Origin: Peptococcaceae bacterium
GTDB taxonomy: Bacteria; Bacillota; Peptococcia; DRI-13; UBA5745
DNA: 14,838 bases
Assembly: GCA_031264885.1 (NCBI GenBank)
Contig: JAISDM010000020.1
Coordinates: 1 to 14,838, forward strand
Direction of reading: 5' to 3'
Shown: in pieces, positions 6,665 to 14,037 of the stretch
Layout of the letters: every line of letters starts with the position of its first letter
Numbering within the stretch: position 1 is the stretch's first letter
Position numbers and translations under genes: made by a program
The notes under the pieces: generated by a model
The model's input: only the letters and a program-made list of their open reading frames with translations
Databases searched by the model: none
Told to the model about the DNA's origin: nothing

Positions 6665-8628
6665 TATCCGGCAAAATACCCGGATAAGACCGCCTCCGCC
6701 ATCTGCGCCGGTTTGCGGCAGTCGCCGGCCAATATGACCTGCTGCGCCGTTCCCAGCAGCCGCCCCGCCTCCTCTCTCAGAGGGGTCAAACCCACGGCGC
6801 TGACGACGGTATCCGCGGCGTAAACATGTTCCCCCCCGTTCCCGTCCCGGCAAACCACCCCTTCGGGGCTTATGCCGGTACATTGCGTATTGAGCTCCAG
6901 CCGCAAATTGGGGAACCGCTCCATCTGATCCACCAGCGCCAGATAGTGGAGATAGGCCGCGTCCCCCGCCGGCTTCCCGCTCATCTCCACCAGCGTCACA
7001 TCCCGGCCCTCCATAGCCAAGGCAATGCCTTCCTCCACACCCACCTGGCCCGCGCCGACGATCACGACCCGGTCGCCGGCCTCCTTGCCGGATGTATGCA
7101 GATCGATCGCCTGCACCACCCGGGGATCGTCTATTCCCGGCAAGTCCAGCCGCGCCGGTTTTGATCCGATGGCCACAATCAGCGCGTCCGGCTCCAGATC
7201 CTCCGCCAATTCCGGCGTAACCGGCGCGCCGAACCGGAGCTCTATGTTCGGATGCCGCTCAATCCGCCGCCGGAGCAAATCCACATAGCGGCGGATATCC
7301 CGTTTAAACTCGGGATATCCCGCAAAGCGCAGCATACCGCCCAAGCTGTCGCTTTTTTCCATGAGCAGCACCCGGTGCCCTCTTTCGGCGGCGCCCAACG
7401 CCGCCTGCATCCCGGCCGGGCCGCCGCCCGCCACCAGCACGGTCCGGCGTCCGACAGGCGCCGATCCGCGCAGATACTGAGGAATCAATCCATGCCACGG
7501 ATTGACCGAACAATGGCTGACCCCCAGATTGTATTTCACATAAGGCACAAAGCCCACGCTCAGACAATTGCCGCAGCGGGTACAATAGGTTATGTCTTCC
7601 TCACGGCCTGTCCGCGCCTTCTCCGGCAAAAACGGATCGGCCAACAGGGCGCGGCCCATAGCGACGGCGTCCGCTTTGCCCTCCGATATCCATTGCTCCA
7701 TATGCGCCGGATCGTTAAAACCGCCCACCGTCACCACCGGAACAGAGACGTGCTTCTTGATTTCCTCCGCCAAATACGCGTTGACCCCTCTGGGATGAAA
7801 CATGCTGGGGAACATGCGGATACCGGCCCGGCGATTGTTAAAATTAGCCGCCGACACATGGATCATATCCACGCGCTCCGCCAACAGTTTGGCAAACGCC
7901 GTCACCTCCGTCAAATCCGCCCCGTTCTCCATGAAGTCGTCGCCGGAAACGCGGAAATCAATGACAAAATCCTTTCCGCATTTTTTTCGGATATTATCCG
8001 CCGTCATCAGCGAGATCCGGGCGCGGTTCTCCAAACTGCCGCCAAAGCGGTCGGTCCGCTGATTGTTGTCCGGAGAAAGGAACTGATTGAGCAGCCAGCC
8101 ATGCCCGGCGTGAACCGTTACGAAATCACAGCCCGCCAGCATGGCCATTTCAGCCGCGTCCCCAAAGGCGTTGACGATGACCTCAATCATTTCCTCGGTC
8201 AGCTCGGTCACCGCATGCTCCCCGTCTCCATAATGGCAAAAACCGGCGGACGGCCCGTATGTTTTGCCGTCGGCGTTGTACAGCGGATCGGCGCGGCGGC
8301 CGGGATGCAGCAGTTCTATGGAAGCCAGCGCCCCATACCGGTGAATCGCGTCCGTACATTGATAAAGCCCGGGCAAAACCCCCGGATCGTCCATCCGCAG
8401 AACCCTGCCGTGATTGTTGCCGGTCTTGCTATGCACCAGACTCTCGCCGATGGTCACCGCCCCGACGCCGCCCTTAGCCAGAATCTCAAACTGCTCCGCC
8501 GCCTCCGGCGAAAAATAACCGTCCGCAGTCAGTCCGTGAGCGCTCATAGGCGCCGAGACGATCCGATTCTTCAGGATCAGCCGCTTCACCTTGAGCGGAC
8601 TGAACAAAACCGGGAATTTTGTTTTCAC
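6655..8628 (-). CDS. NADH:flavin oxidoreductase of the enoate / 2,4-dienoyl-CoA reductase class (FMN, 4Fe-4S, FAD)
   Basis: The GTG at 8628 (657 residues) is chosen because GGGAGGGG lies 8 nt upstream and the N-terminus KFPVLFSPLKVKRLILKNRI is typical; ATG 8646 is an alternative. Residues 1-345 form the old-yellow-enzyme FMN barrel, with HAGHGW (173-178), NQFLSPDNNQRTDRFGGSLE (181-200) and a phosphate-binding VTVGGF end. The cluster cysteines are C349, C352, C355 and C373 (CX2CX2CX17C). The C-terminal part has two Rossmann motifs, GGGPAG (401-406, FAD) and GAGQVG (525-530, NAD(P)H). Such enzymes reduce activated C=C bonds in anaerobes, and some demethylate amines. The tyrosine usually found in HGY is W178. 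It follows the FloA-linked gene by 26 nt, so is probably co-transcribed. The exact substrate is unknown. Confidence 0.92.
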   Translation of the reverse strand: MKTKFPVLFSPLKVKRLILKNRIVSAPMSAHGLTADGYFSPEAAEQFEILAKGGVGAVTIGESLVHSKTGNNHGRVLRMDDPGVLPGLYQCTDAIHRYGALASIELLHPGRRADPLYNADGKTYGPSAGFCHYGDGEHAVTELTEEMIEVIVNAFGDAAEMAMLAGCDFVTVHAGHGWLLNQFLSPDNNQRTDRFGGSLENRARISLMTADNIRKKCGKDFVIDFRVSGDDFMENGADLTEVTAFAKLLAERVDMIHVSAANFNNRRAGIRMFPSMFHPRGVNAYLAEEIKKHVSVPVVTVGGFNDPAHMEQWISEGKADAVAMGRALLADPFLPEKARTGREEDITYCTRCGNCLSVGFVPYVKYNLGVSHCSVNPWHGLIPQYLRGSAPVGRRTVLVAGGGPAGMQAALGAAERGHRVLLMEKSDSLGGMLRFAGYPEFKRDIRRYVDLLRRRIERHPNIELRFGAPVTPELAEDLEPDALIVAIGSKPARLDLPGIDDPRVVQAIDLHTSGKEAGDRVVIVGAGQVGVEEGIALAMEGRDVTLVEMSGKPAGDAAYLHYLALVDQMERFPNLRLELNTQCTGISPEGVVCRDGNGGEHVYAADTVVSAVGLTPLREEAGRLLGTAQQVILAGDCRKPAQMAEAVLSGYFAGYNA

Positions 8629-8636
8629 GTAAGAAA

Positions 8637-8644
8637 CCCCTCCC
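8637..8644 (-). promoter_or_regulatory. Ribosome binding site deciding the GTG start of the flavoenzyme
   Basis: GGGAGGGG lies 8 nt before GTG 8628. The alternative ATG 8646 would lie upstream of this site and have only AAGGTGA 2-3 nt away. Confidence 0.65.
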
Positions 8645-8654
8645 ATTTCACCTT

Positions 8655-9503
8655 TTATCGGCGGCTGAACGGCCTGAGCGCCCTGGGCGCGCCCAATATC
8701 TCGCTCCAAACGACTGCGTACGCCAGGCTCTTCTGCGATATATCCCCGAACCGCCATGCCGCCGCCCGCGCCGCCGCGGCTTTCGGTTCTGCCGCGGGCG
8801 TTTCCCGCGTTTCCCGCGTCTGCGGCGCCGGCTCTTTCGGGATCACCGGAACGGCGGCCGCGGCCGCCGCGCGGCCTTCCTGCCGGGGAACCGCGCCGCC
8901 GGGCGCCGGCTGCGCAAACAACAGCCTGGGTATGGGCGGCGGCGCTCCGTGACCCGCCGGCGCTCCCTGAGCGGACGCGCCCCCCTGGGCCGAGCGCCCT
9001 CCTTGGGCGGACGCGCCCCCTTGAGCGGGAGCCCTCCCTTGAACAGAGGCGCTCCCCTGGGCGGAGGTTCCCCCCTGGACGATGGGCGCCCCCCGCTGAG
9101 CGGCGCGTCCCCCCGGAGCTGGGGGCCTCCCCTGGACAGCCCGCCCCCCTTGCCCCTGCGGACGCGGCGCCCCCGTCATATCGCGGAACTCCGCCGGACT
9201 CAGCCTCTGCCTGGACGAATTCCCCGTCCAAGCGGAATCCGCCGCCCGGGCGGGATCCGTCCAAGCGGAATCTGCCGAAGCGCCCGGATTCGCCGGGACT
9301 TGCGGCCTTGCCCGCTCCGCGGATCCCGTCTGAGCGTAAACCTCCGCCCCAGCCTGATCCGCGGACTCCGCCTCCCCGCCGAAAGCGGCCGGCCCGGCGC
9401 CCTTGTCCGCATTCTTACGCTTCTGTTTGGCCGTCGCCCGCTGAACCGCGAAATTAGCCAGCGCGACGACAATAATCACAACGATGGATAACAGATTATC
9501 CAT
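8655..9503 (-). CDS. Membrane-anchored low-complexity protein with hexapeptide repeats, FloA-linked
   Basis: I do not recognise a named family. The 282-residue protein has one N-terminal membrane helix (about 4-21) followed by a basic stop-transfer stretch (QRATAKQKRK). A long Ala/Gly/Pro/Gln-rich and probably disordered region comes next. It contains a duplicated ADSAWT motif (78-83, 88-93) and six units of x-x-[SP]-[AV]-Q-G (145-180). The last 30 residues look folded and conserved-like, SLAYAVVWSEILGAPRALRP. From memory, small Clostridia membrane proteins near floA end in similar SEILG.P..LRP motifs, but I could not check this. It overlaps floA by 8 nt, so the two are translationally coupled. 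The disordered part faces the cytoplasm if the positive-inside rule holds. Role unknown; a FloA partner is an inference. Confidence 0.8.
   Translation of the reverse strand: MDNLLSIVVIIVVALANFAVQRATAKQKRKNADKGAGPAAFGGEAESADQAGAEVYAQTGSAERARPQVPANPGASADSAWTDPARAADSAWTGNSSRQRLSPAEFRDMTGAPRPQGQGGRAVQGRPPAPGGRAAQRGAPIVQGGTSAQGSASVQGRAPAQGGASAQGGRSAQGGASAQGAPAGHGAPPPIPRLLFAQPAPGGAVPRQEGRAAAAAAVPVIPKEPAPQTRETRETPAAEPKAAAARAAAWRFGDISQKSLAYAVVWSEILGAPRALRPFSRR
8964..9071 (-). repeat. 18-bp coding tandem repeat (six hexapeptide units)
   Basis: Six in-frame units encode GTSAQG, SASVQG, RAPAQG, GASAQG, GRSAQG and GASAQG. The bases have diverged between units, while the A/V-Q-G end is kept. Weaker related units continue upstream (residues 121-144). 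Confidence 0.8.
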
Positions 9504-10491
9504 TATTGCCCCCGGGCGTCTCCGCCGCGTCCGTCCCCGCCTTGGAAATAGAGGCGCGCATCTCGGTGTCCGCGTTGATATTCTGCATATTGTAATAATC
9601 CATGACCCCTAATTTCCCTTCCCTCAACGCCTGCGCCATCGCCTGAGGCACCTCCGCTTCCGCTTCCACGACCTTGCCGCGCATCTCCTGCACATACGCC
9701 TTCATTTCCTGCTCACGGGCCACGGCCAGCGCGCGTCTTTCCTCCGCCTTCGCCTGAGCGATCCGTTTGTCCGCCTCCGCCTGATCCATCTGCAGCTGCG
9801 CGCCGATGTTGCGGCCCACATCCACGTCCGCGATATCGATGGACAAAATCTCAAAAGCGGTGCCCGCGTCCAGCCCTTTATCCAACACAGTTTTGGAAAT
9901 CGAATCCGGATTTTCCAGAACCGCCTCATGAGAAACGGAACCGCCCACAGTCGTTACAATGCCTTCGCCCACGCGCGCGATGATGGTTTCTTCCCCGGCG
10001 CCGCCCACCAGGCGCTCAATATTCGCCCGAACCGTCACCCTGGCCTTGACCCGGACCTCGATGCCGTTTTTCGCCATGGCGGAAATCTCCGGCGTTTCAA
10101 TGACCTTGGGATTGACGCTCATCTGCACCGCTTCCAGCACATTTCTCCCCGCCAGGTCAATGGCCGCCCCCAATTCATAAGTCAGCGCGATGGCCGCGCG
10201 CTCGGCGGCGATCAGCGCGTTGACCACCCGGTCCACGTTGCCCCCCGCCAGATAATGCGCTTCCAGCTGATTGGCGCTGACCTTCAGCCCCGCTTTCTCC
10301 GCCTTGATCTTGCTGTTCACGATCAAAGCCGGCGGAACCCGCCGCAAACGCATCCCAACCAACTGAAAAATCCCGATTCTAACCCCCGCCGCCAGTGCCG
10401 ATATCCACAAACCCACCGGAATAAAGCTGAACAAAACGGCAAAAGCGATTAAAGCCAGCGCCAATAAAATCAAAAACGGTATAAATTGCAT
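9496..10491 (-). CDS. floA: Flotillin-like protein FloA (SPFH/band 7)
   Basis: FloA forms membrane-associated oligomers that organise functional membrane microdomains. The 331 residues are the normal length. A hydrophobic hairpin (about 1-45) is followed by RVPPALIVNSKIKAEKAGL (51-69), VDRVVNALIAAERA and DLAGRNVLEAVQMSVNPKVIETP (112-134), all typical of FloA. The SPFH domain occupies roughly 45-225. An Ala/Glu/Gln-rich coiled coil (about 232-290) carries AQAKAEERRALAVAREQEMKA. The C-terminus GVMDYYNMQNINADTEMR is characteristic. AGGAGG lies 6 nt before ATG 10491. It follows the NfeD gene by 21 nt, the common SPFH/NfeD pairing, and overlaps the next gene by 8 nt. Confidence 0.96.
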   Translation of the reverse strand: MQFIPFLILLALALIAFAVLFSFIPVGLWISALAAGVRIGIFQLVGMRLRRVPPALIVNSKIKAEKAGLKVSANQLEAHYLAGGNVDRVVNALIAAERAAIALTYELGAAIDLAGRNVLEAVQMSVNPKVIETPEISAMAKNGIEVRVKARVTVRANIERLVGGAGEETIIARVGEGIVTTVGGSVSHEAVLENPDSISKTVLDKGLDAGTAFEILSIDIADVDVGRNIGAQLQMDQAEADKRIAQAKAEERRALAVAREQEMKAYVQEMRGKVVEAEAEVPQAMAQALREGKLGVMDYYNMQNINADTEMRASISKAGTDAAETPGGNNG

Positions 10492-10512
10492 AATGAACCT
10501 CCTATGTTTTAT

Positions 10513-11850
10513 TTACCTGACGCCCACAATGATGCGCATCCCTTCCACCCGCAGCACCACCACATCGGCGCCTTTTTCGATGAAATCCCCATCGGTCACC
10601 ACATCCAGACGGGTATTGTCGTCCAGCACAATCGCCCCGGCCGGCCGCAGAGGCGTATACGCCTTCCCCCGCCTGCCTTCATAGACGGTATAGTCCTGCC
10701 GCTGGGCCACATACCCCTCTTCCTTGCCATAAGACAAATTCAGAATGATTTTGTTCCAGAATTTCCGCCGCGTCAAAAACCTCAGGCTGAGCAGCACCAG
10801 CGCGAAGGTTCCCAGCAGCGCGACCGCCAATGATTGAATGCCGATCTGCCAGCTGGGCGCCACCATGACAATGCTGGCGGCCATACAGCCGATTCCCGCG
10901 ATCCCAAATATTCCAAATCCAGGAATGCAGGCTTCCACCCCCAGCAAAATCACCCCCGCGATAAAAAGCAAAACAATTTCCCACTCTGTAAAACCGGCGA
11001 TCATATAACCGCCGAAGTATAAGCACAACGAAAGGATTCCAATGATTCCGGCAATTCCAAACCCGACGGTCAGAACCTCGATCACAATACCCGCCAGCCC
11101 GATCATCAGCAAAAACGGCGCCACATACGACCGGGTCAAAAAACGCGCCGTCTGTTCCAGCACAGACGTCTCAACCCGCCGTATCCGAACGTCCCCATAA
11201 TCCAAAGCGTCCGTCAGCGTGTTTATGTTACCGACCAAATAATCCGCGTACCCCAGCTCTTTTGCCTCCTGATCCGTCAGCGTCAGCAATTTGCCCGCCT
11301 CGGACACGCCTTCCAGCACAAAATCACGGTCCACCATTGCCCGGGCAATATCCGGGTCACGCCCATGCGCCTCCGCCACCGCGGCCATCTCCGCCACCCA
11401 GGCGGACAGAATCTTCTCATCCGCGCGTTCGTCCCCGACCCTGGGCTCCGCGTCCCCGATCACACTGCCCGGCATCATGGCAATCCGGTCGCAGGCCAAA
11501 GCCACGTACGCCCCAGCCGAAAGCGCGTTCCCATTGACCAAAGCGACGGTGGTCACAGAAGCCTCCTCAATGATTTTTCGGATCTTCTGCGCCGAATCCA
11601 CCCTGCCGCCCGGCGTGGAAATTTCCAATATGACGGCCTTCACGCCCGGATCCGCCTCGGCCTCCCGATAGGCCCTCTGTATGAACCGAACCAGCCCTTC
11701 CTCAATTTCACCTTCCAGGGGAATCGCGTAAACCTCCGGCAGCCCATCCGCCGCGGGCAAAACCCCCGGGAGAACCCCCGTCCACAGCGCCGCCGCCAAA
11801 ACCGTGAAGGCAAGCAAAACCGCGCCTTTCCCCGTAAACTTTATCTTCAC
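10513..11850 (-). CDS. Long NfeD-family membrane serine protease (ClpP-class)
   Basis: The start is GTG 11850 (445 residues), set by AAGGAGG 8 nt upstream; an extension to 11994 only reads through a repeat. A signal-like segment (10-34) precedes a ClpP/SppA-type domain (about 38-225). Its nucleophile is Ser111 in NALSAGAY, and Lys146 in DEKIL is the likely general base, as in archaeal 1510-N-type proteases. Several membrane helices follow (about 242-357), then a soluble OB-fold NfeD domain (about 380-445, GRRGKAYTPLRPAGAIVLDD). Such proteins pair with SPFH proteins and are thought to cleave membrane or stomatin-like partners. Here floA lies 21 nt downstream. The repeat element ends 31 nt upstream of the start codon. 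Confidence 0.94.
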   Translation of the reverse strand: MKIKFTGKGAVLLAFTVLAAALWTGVLPGVLPAADGLPEVYAIPLEGEIEEGLVRFIQRAYREAEADPGVKAVILEISTPGGRVDSAQKIRKIIEEASVTTVALVNGNALSAGAYVALACDRIAMMPGSVIGDAEPRVGDERADEKILSAWVAEMAAVAEAHGRDPDIARAMVDRDFVLEGVSEAGKLLTLTDQEAKELGYADYLVGNINTLTDALDYGDVRIRRVETSVLEQTARFLTRSYVAPFLLMIGLAGIVIEVLTVGFGIAGIIGILSLCLYFGGYMIAGFTEWEIVLLFIAGVILLGVEACIPGFGIFGIAGIGCMAASIVMVAPSWQIGIQSLAVALLGTFALVLLSLRFLTRRKFWNKIILNLSYGKEEGYVAQRQDYTVYEGRRGKAYTPLRPAGAIVLDDNTRLDVVTDGDFIEKGADVVVLRVEGMRIIVGVR

Positions 11851-11858
11851 GATGTTCA

Positions 11859-11865
11859 CCTCCTT
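11859..11865 (-). promoter_or_regulatory. Ribosome binding site deciding the GTG start of the NfeD gene
   Basis: AAGGAGG is followed by 8 nt and then GTG 11850. Another GTG at 11859 overlaps the site itself and is therefore unsuitable. Confidence 0.75.
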
Positions 11866-11880
11866 CCCCTTCAAAATCCC

Positions 11881-11970
11881 GGGCGGCAGAATGCCGCCCC
11901 TACGGTACTGTGGATGCCACCCCTGCGGCGCCGTGGATGACGCGCCTGTAGGGGCGGCATCCTGCCGCCC
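11881..11970. repeat. Family A hairpin repeat, copy 3
   Basis: The ends 11881-11903 and 11948-11970 are inverted copies with one loop difference. The 44-nt centre contains a degenerate duplication (ACTGTGGATGCC... and GCCGTGGATGAC). This copy lacks the CGTTTTCGGAC motif seen 6 nt before copies 1, 2 and 4. It ends 31 nt upstream of the NfeD start codon. Confidence 0.83.
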
Positions 11971-11997
11971 GTCTTTGCCGCCCCGCGACACCACCCC

Positions 11998-12072
11998 GTC
12001 ATTCCGGCTTTATGCCGGAATCCAAAAACGATAAACCAAGGAACCTGGATTCCGGGGCAAGCCCGGAATGAC
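11998..12072. repeat. Family B two-hairpin repeat, copy 2
   Basis: Hairpins lie at 12001-12021 (ATTCCGGC-TTTAT-GCCGGAAT) and 12049-12069 (ATTCCGGG-GCAAG-CCCGGAAT). Compared with copy 1, the second stem has a C-G pair where copy 1 has T-A, so both sides changed and pairing is kept. A partial fragment (ACCCGGAATGAC, about 12080-12091) follows. Confidence 0.85.
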
Positions 12073-12148
12073 AAGACGAAACCCGGAATGACGATGGACA
12101 GACGCGCACATTGCACAGGCCGGATTTTTATCGTTTTCGGACGGTCCC

Positions 12149-12215
12149 GGGCGGCAGAATGCCGCCCCTACGGTACTGTGAACAATGCGTCTGTAGGGGC
12201 GGCATTCTGCCGCCC
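12149..12215. repeat. Family A hairpin repeat, copy 4 (shortest)
   Basis: The ends 12149-12171 and 12193-12215 are perfect 23-bp inverted copies around a 21-nt centre. CGTTTTCGGAC (12132-12142) precedes it by 6 nt. The element ends 30 nt after the htrA stop codon. Confidence 0.85.
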
Positions 12216-12245
12216 GTCTTTGCCGCGCCCGCCCCCGCGCCCGCG

Positions 12246-13376
12246 TTACCCCTGTATCTCTTCCAGGACCGCGGTCACCGTCACCGTGGTTCGGCCATCC
12301 CTGAGCAGCTTGATCACAATCGGATCCCCCGGCTTCTGCGCTTGAATGACCGCCTGCACATCCGCGGATTTGGAGCAGACAGTCCCGTTGACTTCCAAAA
12401 TCACATCGCCTCCCCGGATGCCCGCTTTCTCCGCCGGCGAATTGGCGTACACCGCGTTCACAAAGACCCCTTCCACCTTGAGCATCCCCAGATAATTGGC
12501 GAGCCTCTGGGTCATTTCCCGCATGGACACCCCCAGCCAAGGCACCTTCTTGCCGCCGCTCATCAGGATCTGCAGATTCTGCTGAATGGTGGAACTGGGA
12601 ATCGCGAATCCAATGCCTTGAGCCTCCTGATTGATGGCGGTGTTGATCCCGATGATCTCTCCCCGAAGATTCAGCAGCGGCCCGCCGCTGTTGCCGGGAT
12701 TGATCGACGCGTCCGTTTGCAGCAGATCCTCAAAAACCTGATTGTCCAAGGTCACCGGTCGGCTTTTGGCGCTGATCACCCCCACCGTCACCGTATGATC
12801 CAGTCCAAAGGGATTGCCGATGGCGATCACCCAATCGCCCACATGCACCTCATCGCTGTCGCCCAAATTCAGATACGGCAATTCCCAGCTCACGGCAATT
12901 TTCAAAATAGCCAGATCCAGCTCCCTGGAAGCCCCCACCTGAACCGCGCTCACAGGATCCTTGCCCGTGGTCAGGTAGACATTGATCTGCCGCGCGCCTT
13001 CCACCACATGGTAATTGGTCAGAATATAGCCGTCTTTCGAAATAATCGCCCCGGAGCCCAGACCGGAGACGCTCTGCCCGTAACGCGAAGCCTGAGTCGT
13101 TTCTATTTTTACCACACTGTCCCCGGTTTTGTCCACAATTTTCTGAATGGTATCCGACGCCATGACCGTACCCGAAACCGCGGATGAAAGCAATACATTC
13201 GGCTCCTGGCCGATCCCGGCCCGGCTCCCCTCCGGCGCCCAAACCTCTTTTTCCGCAGAGTATGCCGCGGAATTCGCCGCGGGATACATAAGATACGCGG
13301 AATGCCCCGCGAGCCATCCCGTGACAAAAATCAAGAGCGCCACAAATACCTTCACACGCGTTTCATTCATTTTCAT
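12246..13376 (-). CDS. htrA: HtrA/DegP-type trypsin-like serine protease with one PDZ domain
   Basis: A membrane-anchored protease that would degrade or refold damaged envelope proteins outside the membrane. The 376 residues start with an N-terminal helix (about 8-31), then a variable linker. The protease domain (about 75-270) shows all three catalytic residues: H123 in TNYHVV, D154 in ELDLAILKI and S230 in NPGNSGGPLL. Supporting motifs are GSGAIIS (107-113), IGNPFGLD (187-193) and GIGFAIP (254-260). One PDZ domain spans about 278-372, with AGIRGGDVILEVNG. ATG 13376 follows a run of seven Gs. The gene is 70 nt downstream of the lytic transglycosylase, and the run of repeats starts 30 nt after its stop. 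No specific stress promoter is recognisable. Confidence 0.96.
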   Translation of the reverse strand: MKMNETRVKVFVALLIFVTGWLAGHSAYLMYPAANSAAYSAEKEVWAPEGSRAGIGQEPNVLLSSAVSGTVMASDTIQKIVDKTGDSVVKIETTQASRYGQSVSGLGSGAIISKDGYILTNYHVVEGARQINVYLTTGKDPVSAVQVGASRELDLAILKIAVSWELPYLNLGDSDEVHVGDWVIAIGNPFGLDHTVTVGVISAKSRPVTLDNQVFEDLLQTDASINPGNSGGPLLNLRGEIIGINTAINQEAQGIGFAIPSSTIQQNLQILMSGGKKVPWLGVSMREMTQRLANYLGMLKVEGVFVNAVYANSPAEKAGIRGGDVILEVNGTVCSKSADVQAVIQAQKPGDPIVIKLLRDGRTTVTVTAVLEEIQG

Positions 13377-13446
13377 TAAAAATCCCCCCCGATTCTAAAA
13401 ATACCATATCCGCCGTCCCGCCAATCTCCCCACTCCCCACCAATCA

Positions 13447-14037
13447 CTACCCACTGCCTCCCACTGCATACAAATCCCGGTACAATTCATAATGGCTGAT
13501 CACTTTGTCCACATACCGCCGCGTTTCCCTGTACGGGATCCGCCCGATATCCGACGCGTCCCCGCTCCATATCCCCCCCGCCAGCCATTGCCTCACCGTG
13601 CCTTCCCCCGCGTTGTACGCGGCCAGAACCTGAGCCGTACTGCCCCCGAAAGTATGATTCAAATACGCCAGATACCAAATCCCCATCTGCAGATTCACAT
13701 CCGCCCGCAAGAGCATATCCCTGGTAAAATCCTCCTGATATCCCAGCCGCGCCGCGATCCATTCCCCCGTCTCCGGCATAATCTGCATCAATCCCAGCGC
13801 CCCCGCCCTGGAAGCGGCGGATTCCTCAAAATGACTCTCGCTGTAGATGATCGCCATGACCAACAGCGGATCCACCTGGTACTCCTGGGAAGCAAACATG
13901 ATTTGCTCACGGTAAGGGAAAGGATATAAGAACCGCATCGCCACAGAAGAATTCAAAGCAAAAATCAAGAGCAGGAATGTTAGAAGACATACCCCCGATC
14001 TGTTTTTATCGAATGTTCTAATCCGCCTCCCCTTCAA
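13447..14037 (-). CDS. Membrane-anchored lytic transglycosylase (SLT domain, GH23)
   Basis: It cleaves the glycan strands of peptidoglycan outside the cell. The start is TTG 14037 (196 residues), supported by GGAGGG ending 6 nt upstream and a 20-nt overlap with coaE. A later ATG (residue 34) would remove the membrane segment and has no ribosome site. The N-terminal helix lies at about 16-33. The SLT domain follows, with catalytic E67 in IYSESHF, GLMQIMPETG (82-91), and AAYNAGEG (139-146). RIPYRETRRYVDKV (166-179) is the typical end. Coupling to coaE is often seen in Clostridia, probably for genomic rather than biochemical reasons. Confidence 0.94.
   Translation of the reverse strand: MKGRRIRTFDKNRSGVCLLTFLLLIFALNSSVAMRFLYPFPYREQIMFASQEYQVDPLLVMAIIYSESHFEESAASRAGALGLMQIMPETGEWIAARLGYQEDFTRDMLLRADVNLQMGIWYLAYLNHTFGGSTAQVLAAYNAGEGTVRQWLAGGIWSGDASDIGRIPYRETRRYVDKVISHYELYRDLYAVGGSG

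Noticed and set aside
7252..8952. Plus-strand open frame of 566 codons
   Set aside because: It is antisense to the flavoenzyme and the FloA-linked gene, whose family motifs are clear on the minus strand.
8629..9264. N-terminal extension of the flavoenzyme frame (about 212 residues)
   Set aside because: It reads through the neighbouring gene in another frame and is Arg/Gly/Ser-rich; the family N-terminus begins at GTG 8628.
11851..11994. N-terminal extension of the NfeD protein
   Set aside because: It translates the repeat element; GTG 11850 has a strong ribosome site.
11881..12215. CRISPR array
   Set aside because: Repeat spacing is irregular, two unrelated families alternate in inverted orientation, and no cas genes are present.
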